In this document: positions 7,201-10,611 of the stretch, piece by piece
Position numbering within the stretch: position 1 is the stretch's first letter
How the letters are laid out: each line of letters opens with the position of its first letter
Source of the DNA: Verrucomicrobiales bacterium
GTDB taxonomy: Bacteria; Verrucomicrobiota; Verrucomicrobiia; Limisphaerales; SXQI01
Assembly: GCA_028293365.1 (NCBI GenBank)
Contig: JAQGOX010000159.1
Location: 1-10,611 of the forward strand
DNA length: 10,611 nt
Direction of reading: 5' to 3'
Notes under the pieces: model-generated
Told to the model about the DNA's origin: nothing
Seen by the model: the letters and a program-made list of their open reading frames with translations, nothing else
The model's database searches: none
Made by a program: the position numbers and the translations under genes

Positions 7201-8360
7201 CTTCTTTGAGATTGCAAAAGACTCTAAAGCTCGAACCGTGGGGGAAAGTGGAAGGAATCCTCCGGGAAGGTCGCAAGATCGTGCCCGCGGCGACCGTTGG
7301 ATTATTTGGCATCCAGCGTAGAGGGATGGAAAGCTGGGTTTTTACCATATTGGTTCAGACTGATACCCAAGGGAGATTCGCGTTCGATAAAGTTCCGGCC
7401 GGACAATTTCTTTTACAACGATGGATGGGTATAGAGTCGGGGCCCGGCGCGTCCAGTCATCAGGTGCCCGTGCTTGTTAAAAACGGGCATACTACGGAAG
7501 TTGCTTATGGCGGGACCGGCAGGCCAATCATTGGTCAAATCGATGGTAACGTCGATTGGTCCAAGGAAACTCAATTGTTAGTGCTAAAGGTTACAAATGC
7601 AAAACCACCAGCCTTTGATGATTTTGTAACCGTAAAGGGATTCGAAGCGGCTCGAGACGGATTTGACGCTGAAAGAAAACGCCAGGAGCTGTCGCAACGC
7701 AGTTATGGGCTTCACTTCGAACGGGATGGCTCTTTCCGCATCGAAGATGTTCCCAGCGGAACGTACGAACTGCACATCCTTGTCAGAGAGCCGCTCAAGG
7801 AAGGCGAAGACTCATGGCGACCACGCAAAATAATTGCCTCCTTAATCCGCGAAGTGATCGTTCCCGAGACGTCAGGCGGACGAAGTGATGCGCCATTGGA
7901 CCTTGGTCAGCTTACATTGAACTGGACCGATTCTAGAAAAGCAGCTCCACCTTTCAGCTTTTCGGCGGAAAGTCTTGATGGAAAAACTATCTCTAGCGAA
8001 AGTTTTCGAGGCCGGCCGCTTCTGGTTGCATTTTGGGCTTCTTGGTCGGAACGCTCAACTGAAGCTTTGAGTGACCTGCGCGAATTCTATACCCACCTTG
8101 CGCGAAAGGATTCTTTGGGATTTTTAAATGTGAACTTGTCCGATGATGCGCTCACTGTGATGGCTGTTTCTCAAGAGCGCGGCTATCAATGGCAACAGAC
8201 ATTGTTAAGCGGTACTGATCGAATCGATCTCGCCACGAAACTCGGAATTGAAACCTTGCCCAGCATTATCCTTCTCGACCGTATGGGCCATATCATCGGG
8301 CGTGATCTTCAGGGAGACCGCCTTAAATCTGCCCTGACCCAGGCTGTCGCGGAACAATAG
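4269..8360 (+). CDS. Giant M56 (BlaR1-like) receptor protease with Ig-like modules and a cysteine-less redoxin domain
   Basis: The 1363-residue protein starts at an ATGA overlap with the repressor gene, behind AAGGGG. Membrane segments lie at about 15-33, 43-63, 155-178 and 358-374. Between the third and fourth is the M56 zinc protease: HELAHVRRRDIPLNW (HExxH at 252-256) and DRELACDALAL (downstream Glu293 ligand). An Arg-Arg pair (356-357) sits just before the last membrane segment. BlaR1 topology puts the protease in the cytoplasm and the C-terminus outside. Residues of about 414-1215 form about eight carboxypeptidase-regulatory/Ig-like modules, e.g. GKVLDPEGKPVANVRI. Residues 1225-1363 are an AhpC/TSA-TlpA-like thioredoxin fold (PLLVAFWASWSERS, then GIETLPSIILLDRMG). 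The CXXC is SERS (Ser1260, Ser1263), so disulfide chemistry is lost; the TLP cis-proline motif remains. I see no cysteine after residue 374. The penicillin-binding sensor of BlaR1 is missing. M56-Ig-redoxin architectures occur in Verrucomicrobiota and Planctomycetota, but their signal is unknown to me. Confidence 0.85.
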   Translation: MSSVSGSILSILGKVSAQASVVVVLILFLQWAFQKQLTPRARASLWLLLILRLLLPVSFTSATSIFNFFPRFAADSANLRVPAVPEPVTIPASERFGGEEIRDSSLLNAQKDIRRTTTRNSLSEPHPISASTVSAATDGSSPIKKSAIQFTLPEVLIVLWFCGVVILALLVLVSSLRWARKVRSLPMVSNDTIVALFAECRIELGVSRHLDLFETPHLSTPALHGFLRLRLLFPIGFLNRFPADQLRFIFLHELAHVRRRDIPLNWLITLLQILHWFNPLIWIGFSRWRVDRELACDALALDVAGPAKKKEYGQTILRLLENASHPFGAPGFVGILEDKRQLRERIRMIAAFVPARRWPLLAVLLMGAVCLVGLTDARTQSNRAESTVTNSPSVLVTHKLAEVPRSVATNGASVKITVMDAETGKPLPGSEIRAPDQSAFFGGGFSPPGWLSDVSGAATIHLGEVPTDILKQMTWFVMDVRHPGFAPQGLSWSAKKGDVRLTMPGEIKIELHRGITVGGNVRDEKGQPVENVKIRVYGTGYQYDPSQPHLKFAEYFMGAGKANVVTDSRGHWEVGDFPKDLANINIELLPPGTPPQKYAHAAHEGATFVAQGMPIDLSGLRAGNALFILKAGFTMHGKVLDPEGKPVANVRITEAAGLMNKRLIRELRSDEQGLFLLSNETPRQVLLTAYPDAFAISSTIVDFRSNSPTAELRLKPLSPLHIRVADEQDQAIPGVIITLDPYRTEQFLLNFSGVTSGDGALIWTNAPTGPIALMAAAPSGKRRRKIRLDGQAREVNIVLRDGMEREVVVNGSVHDADSGAPINIETVGFQSADHEGLTNAVAIGKPEFRLVIPSAGFRQGMQPSYQVQIRAKGYKTLLTDSRDFDEGDWNAKFKMQKTGTDLRTVLLSDGRPASGAEISRPQPEYLPLIINQSGRVSRDERVVQYTTDQEGHFTLDDPGYDFIVLITHQNGFLETSVASLRLQKTLKLEPWGKVEGILREGRKIVPAATVGLFGIQRRGMESWVFTILVQTDTQGRFAFDKVPAGQFLLQRWMGIESGPGASSHQVPVLVKNGHTTEVAYGGTGRPIIGQIDGNVDWSKETQLLVLKVTNAKPPAFDDFVTVKGFEAARDGFDAERKRQELSQRSYGLHFERDGSFRIEDVPSGTYELHILVREPLKEGEDSWRPRKIIASLIREVIVPETSGGRSDAPLDLGQLTLNWTDSRKAAPPFSFSAESLDGKTISSESFRGRPLLVAFWASWSERSTEALSDLREFYTHLARKDSLGFLNVNLSDDALTVMAVSQERGYQWQQTLLSGTDRIDLATKLGIETLPSIILLDRMGHIIGRDLQGDRLKSALTQAVAEQ

Positions 8361-8372
8361 GCATCGGACTTT

Positions 8373-9740
8373 ATGAATACTTTCTCGAAGATGTGTTTCA
8401 CAGCGCGGCTTGCGGGTGCCGGTCTCTACTTTTTTTCTCTATGCTGGTTCACGATGAGCAATTCGGCCGCACCGGGCGACGATCGTCCCGATCTCACTGG
8501 TCGCATCCTGAACCAGGAGGGCGTTCCGATCCACAATGCCACTATCTTTATTTATACCGCAGGCCCAAAAGTCGGCACCGCAAATCTCTGCCCTTCCTGT
8601 TATCCCGATTGCCGCAAAAAGGCCGAAACGGATTCCGAGGGCTCCTTCAAAGTAGCATCGCTTGATACCAGGCTGATATTTCGGCTTTTGATCGTAGCGA
8701 AAGGATACGAAGCTCTGTTCATATCCAAGGTCGATCCGGCTTTAGGGCCGCGGCAAATTACGATAAAGCGATACGATTCAGCTTCGGCAAGATTTAAATC
8801 CCATATCGCGGGAATCGTGCTGGACGCCAGCGGGCGGCCAGTTTCGGGCGCGGTGCTGGACCTGCAGGGTGTAAGTCGGGGAAGTGGCGGTTTTTGGGGA
8901 AACGTTGAAAAGGAATCCGACGCAGTCGCGGTGACAGATCAGAAGGGCCGATTTGTTTTGCATTGCAACGAAGGGATCACTTCGCTGCATGCCATTGTGG
9001 AAGCCCGCGGACTTGCGAAGCGCTGGGTGAATCTCGTTCCAGGAAGTGATGCCCTGGTGCTCATGGAGGAGGGCGCGACCATCACAGGACGCCTTGTCCT
9101 AAACGACCACTCTGTGAAAAATGCCGTGGTCGGACTGATCACGCGCGAGCATGAGGCTGGCAAATGTCTCTCCGGCTTTGAGACGACGACAGATCCGCGC
9201 GGAACCTTTACAGTTTTAAATGTTCCTTCAGGCAGGGACTTCGCTTGCTTCGCGCGCATGGATTCACTTCCAGAAAATAGCACCTTGCCGATCAAATCGT
9301 TCAAGACAACCGCGAATGGCGGAAATGTCGCGCTGGGAGATTTGCCATTAGCCAAGGGTTATCGCGTTGCTGGCCGCATATCGCTCACGGATGGAAAGGC
9401 AATTCCACCCCTAACCCGTCTCCTGCTAGGGCGCGAAGATGCTCAGGATACTCTCGAAGCCATACTCACGCCGGATGGCCGCTTTAAATTCAAATCCATT
9501 CCCTCGGAAGGGTTTTCTCTCAGCCTCCGCATTAAGGGCTACAAATTGTCCAAAACGAATCCAAACCTCGATTGGGTCAATGGCGTTCTGGTGGGCCAAA
9601 TTAACCAGGACATTTCCGACTTGCTGATTGTCCTGGAACCAGGAGAGTGGGATTACGGTAAAGAAGAAAACTCCGCGCCGCCGGGCACCAAACTTCAGCC
9701 AAGGGATCAGCCACTTCGCAGTAGCGAATTATTTATTTAG
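8373..9740 (+). CDS. Secreted multi-module carboxypeptidase-regulatory-like protein with a CPSC motif
   Basis: The 455-residue product has a signal peptide (hydrophobic about 13-28, cleavage likely after SNSAA, 29-33). Four Ig-like carboxypeptidase-regulatory modules follow, beginning near residues 40 (DLTGRILNQEGVPIHNATI), 145 (IAGIVLDASGRPVSGAVL), 237 (ITGRLVLNDHSVKNAVV) and 332 (VAGRISLTDGKAIPPL). Each has the VxGxVxDxxGxPVxxAxV pattern and a later TDxxGxFxxxxVPSG-type strand. Module 1 carries a cysteine cluster, CPSCYPDC (Cys73, 76, 80); further cysteines are at 198, 265 and 292. The fold is typical of binding or adhesion modules, with no catalytic site. It lies 12 nt after the receptor gene, so it is very likely in the same operon and under BlaI control, and its modules resemble the receptor's. 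It may be an accessory binding protein or paralogue-derived partner, but no ligand can be named. The ribosome binding site is weak; an ATG at 8391 is an alternative start that shortens the signal peptide. Confidence 0.8.
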   Translation: MNTFSKMCFTARLAGAGLYFFSLCWFTMSNSAAPGDDRPDLTGRILNQEGVPIHNATIFIYTAGPKVGTANLCPSCYPDCRKKAETDSEGSFKVASLDTRLIFRLLIVAKGYEALFISKVDPALGPRQITIKRYDSASARFKSHIAGIVLDASGRPVSGAVLDLQGVSRGSGGFWGNVEKESDAVAVTDQKGRFVLHCNEGITSLHAIVEARGLAKRWVNLVPGSDALVLMEEGATITGRLVLNDHSVKNAVVGLITREHEAGKCLSGFETTTDPRGTFTVLNVPSGRDFACFARMDSLPENSTLPIKSFKTTANGGNVALGDLPLAKGYRVAGRISLTDGKAIPPLTRLLLGREDAQDTLEAILTPDGRFKFKSIPSEGFSLSLRIKGYKLSKTNPNLDWVNGVLVGQINQDISDLLIVLEPGEWDYGKEENSAPPGTKLQPRDQPLRSSELFI

Positions 9741-9771
9741 CGATGATTAAACCGGATGTTCGCTGATCTGG

Positions 9772-9785
9772 AGCACCGCTGTGCT
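9772..9785. terminator. Small hairpin after the BlaI operon
   Basis: AGCAC-CGCT-GTGCT is a 5-bp perfect stem with a 4-nt loop, 31 nt after the stop codon at 9740. No T-run follows, so it is only a weak candidate for ending the operon transcript. No better intrinsic terminator is visible in the next 150 bp. Confidence 0.25.
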
Positions 9786-9953
9786 GGGCGTTGGATTCAG
9801 GGAAGGGCTTAACCCATAATTCGATCCAGTCTGAAATCTGAAATTTCGGCCCGCCATCTTTTCGCTGCTCCTAATTTCTTATTTAGCTTTTTAGCGTTCC
9901 TGTCCGTCGAAGCTTTGGTGGTGATGGATCAGTTTTTACGATTTAAGAGGCTG

Positions 9954-9981
9954 TTGACAATAAGAGGGTTAATCTGATAAA
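9954..9981 (+). promoter_or_regulatory. Promoter-like sequence without a recognised gene behind it
   Basis: A consensus -35, TTGACA (9954-9959), is followed after 16 nt by GATAAA (9976-9981), four of six matches to a -10. A transcript would start near 9988 and run rightwards into hairpins at 10019-10035 and 10119-10163. No start codon with a good ribosome binding site and a long frame follows, so if active it would make a non-coding RNA or lead to a gene outside the window. Chance occurrence is a real alternative. Confidence 0.3.
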
Positions 9982-10018
9982 CAATCCTTAAGACCGCCGA
10001 GTTGGTGGCTTGGCTTGG

Positions 10019-10035
10019 CGCGGAAGTTTTCCGCG
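10019..10035. repeat. Triloop hairpin CGCGGAA-GTT-TTCCGCG
   Basis: Perfect 7-bp arms around a 3-nt loop. It lies about 30 nt after the predicted start point of the orphan promoter at 9954. The following bases (TTCCATGTTCTTT) are only moderately T-rich, so it is not a clean terminator. Confidence 0.45.
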
Positions 10036-10118
10036 TTCCATGTTCTTTGACATTTGAATCAGATCGCACCAAAGCTCCGCGTACAAAAAACGCCGGGGGC
10101 CGGTTGGGTGCGTCCGGG

Positions 10119-10163
10119 CTTCGCCTGGCAGACTGCTTTTGATACGCAGAACGCCAGGCGAAG
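10119..10163. repeat. Inverted repeat with 11-bp arms
   Basis: CTTCGCCTGGC (10119-10129) and GCCAGGCGAAG (10153-10163) are exact reverse complements separated by 23 nt. Inside the loop, CTGC (10133-10136) and GCAG (10146-10149) can also pair, extending the hairpin. It could form a stable RNA stem-loop or a cruciform. No T-run follows. Confidence 0.65.
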
Positions 10164-10180
10164 GTCGAACCTCTCACGAT

Positions 10181-10240
10181 GTTATTCGCTATTATTCGTT
10201 GTTATTCGATAAAACACGCTATTATTCGTTATTACACATG
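10181..10240. repeat. Degenerate decamer tandem array (about 6 units)
   Basis: From 10181 the sequence splits exactly every 10 bp: GTTATTCGCT, ATTATTCGTT, GTTATTCGAT, AAAACACGCT, ATTATTCGTT, ATTACACATG. Units 2 and 5 are identical, units 1 and 3 differ by two bases, and the fourth and sixth are diverged but in register. It follows directly after the 11-bp inverted repeat. Confidence 0.65.
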
Positions 10241-10241
10241 A

Positions 10242-10255
10242 CCCCCATATGGGGG
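10242..10255. repeat. Perfect 14-bp palindrome CCCCCATATGGGGG
   Basis: The sequence equals its own reverse complement and sits directly between the decamer and heptamer arrays. Two more G follow it. It could be a dyad binding site or simply part of a repeat mosaic; the sequence gives no way to choose. Confidence 0.5.
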
Positions 10256-10275
10256 GGAGGGATATCCGAATCCGC

Positions 10276-10310
10276 ACTTTGGACTCAAGACTTTGGACCT
10301 TGGACTACGA
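10276..10310. repeat. Degenerate heptamer tandem array (5 units)
   Basis: Five in-register 7-mers: ACTTTGG, ACTCAAG, ACTTTGG, ACCTTGG, ACTACGA. Units 1 and 3 are identical and unit 4 differs by one base. All units start with AC. The period matches the array at 3032-3059, though the unit sequence differs. Confidence 0.65.
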
Positions 10311-10481
10311 TCGATCACACTGCCACACGATAACACACGCTCTTTTTCCGGGCAGTAAATGCGGAACGAGATTCGGGACCAATCGAGGCAAAGCACGTGC
10401 GAAATACTACTCGCCCGCGCGCTCTGCCTCCTCTGCCGTTTGAATCCGATCGCGCCTGCGTCGCTCATTTCGTGAGATTGA

Positions 10482-10559
10482 AAAACACAACACAAACACA
10501 GTTCGAAAACAGATCTAACACAGATGCAACACAGTTCGAACACTCTTGGAAACACAGTT
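10482..10559. repeat. Degenerate 11-bp tandem array (7 units)
   Basis: From 10482 the sequence divides into 11-mers: AAAACACAACA, CAAACACAGTT, CGAAAACAGAT, CTAACACAGAT, GCAACACAGTT, CGAACACTCTT, and a final 12-mer GGAAACACAGTT. The consensus is CNAACACAGNT; read on the - strand it is ANCTGTGTTNG. The 12-mer ACACAGTTCGAA occurs exactly at 10496-10507 and 10529-10540, three units apart. No spacers are present, so it is not a CRISPR array. Confidence 0.7.
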
Positions 10560-10611
10560 AAATCCCAATGAAAGACAGGCGACACTGTATAAAACTGCTC
10601 AACTAATTTGT

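Larger units (their letters stand above)
9741..10611. other. Gene-poor trailing region rich in short repeats and palindromes
   Basis: About 870 bp with no gene I can support. Open frames on both strands are short, overlap the repeat arrays and show no domain. The content is a promoter-like sequence (9954-9981), a short triloop hairpin (10019-10035), a longer hairpin (10119-10163), tandem arrays of period 10 (10181-10240), 7 (10276-10310) and 11 (10482-10559), a direct 9-mer pair (CTCTGCCTC and CTCTGCCGT, 10422-10439) and a 14-bp palindrome (10242-10255). The window ends inside this region. Confidence 0.6.

Noticed and set aside
4269..8360. Beta-lactam resistance regulator (true BlaR1)
   Set aside because: The protease half fits, but no penicillin-binding SxxK/SxN/KTG domain is seen in the C-terminal part, and no beta-lactamase or penicillin-binding protein gene is nearby.
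9650..9663. A GGATTACGGTAA sequence resembling the BlaI operator
   Set aside because: It lies within the coding sequence for D-Y-G-K at the end of the secreted-protein gene and lacks the 4-bp centre, so it is probably chance.
10482..10559. Possible CRISPR array
   Set aside because: Units are 11 bp, degenerate and directly adjacent, with no spacers and no cas genes nearby.
10232..10585. A 117-codon minus-strand frame with a cysteine-rich N-terminus
   Set aside because: The cysteine-rich part is just the 11-bp tandem array translated on the minus strand. No other protein feature supports it.

Overview
The window reads as chromosomal DNA from a member of the Verrucomicrobiota, probably a Limisphaerales/Pedosphaera-like soil or freshwater lineage. 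This is inferred from gene style, not from a marker gene: secreted beta-propeller and Ig-like proteins, a C-terminal domain of the 'YLLERSSN-LLEW...FFRLR' type, a BlaI/M56 pair whose receptor carries carboxypeptidase-regulatory-like modules and a redoxin domain, and long gene-poor spacers full of small degenerate repeats. No rRNA, tRNA, CRISPR array, transposase or integrase is seen. All supported genes are on the + strand.

Layout. 1-916 has no convincing gene. It holds one copy of a dispersed repeat (about 238-384) and several small palindromes. 917-1324 encodes a short exported fibronectin-type-III protein, and 1306-1470 holds frame-shifted remains of a second FN3 module, so this is probably a decayed larger gene. 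1487-2899 encodes a secreted eight-repeat PQQ-type beta-propeller. 2900-3819 is a second gene-poor spacer with the other copy of the dispersed repeat (3136-3283) and a heptamer array. 3820-9740 is the main unit: two BlaI-type operator dyads, a BlaI/MecI-family repressor (3871-4272), a giant M56 BlaR1-like receptor protease (4269-8360, overlapping by ATGA), and a secreted Ig-like protein 12 nt further on (8373-9740). 9741-10611 has no gene. It carries palindromes, a promoter-like sequence with no recognised gene behind it, and several degenerate tandem arrays with unit lengths of 7, 10 and 11 bp.

How the genes may work together. By analogy with BlaI/BlaR1, the receptor would sense an event outside the membrane, activate its cytoplasmic HELAH zinc protease, remove the repressor from the dyads and induce its own operon. 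The beta-lactam-binding sensor of BlaR1 is absent. In its place are about 800 residues of Ig-like modules and a thioredoxin-fold domain in which both CXXC cysteines are serine. The whole exported part of the receptor (about 990 residues) has no cysteine, whereas the co-transcribed secreted protein has a CPSCYPDC cluster. The ligand and output cannot be told from sequence. This operon is the best candidate in the window for an undescribed signalling system.
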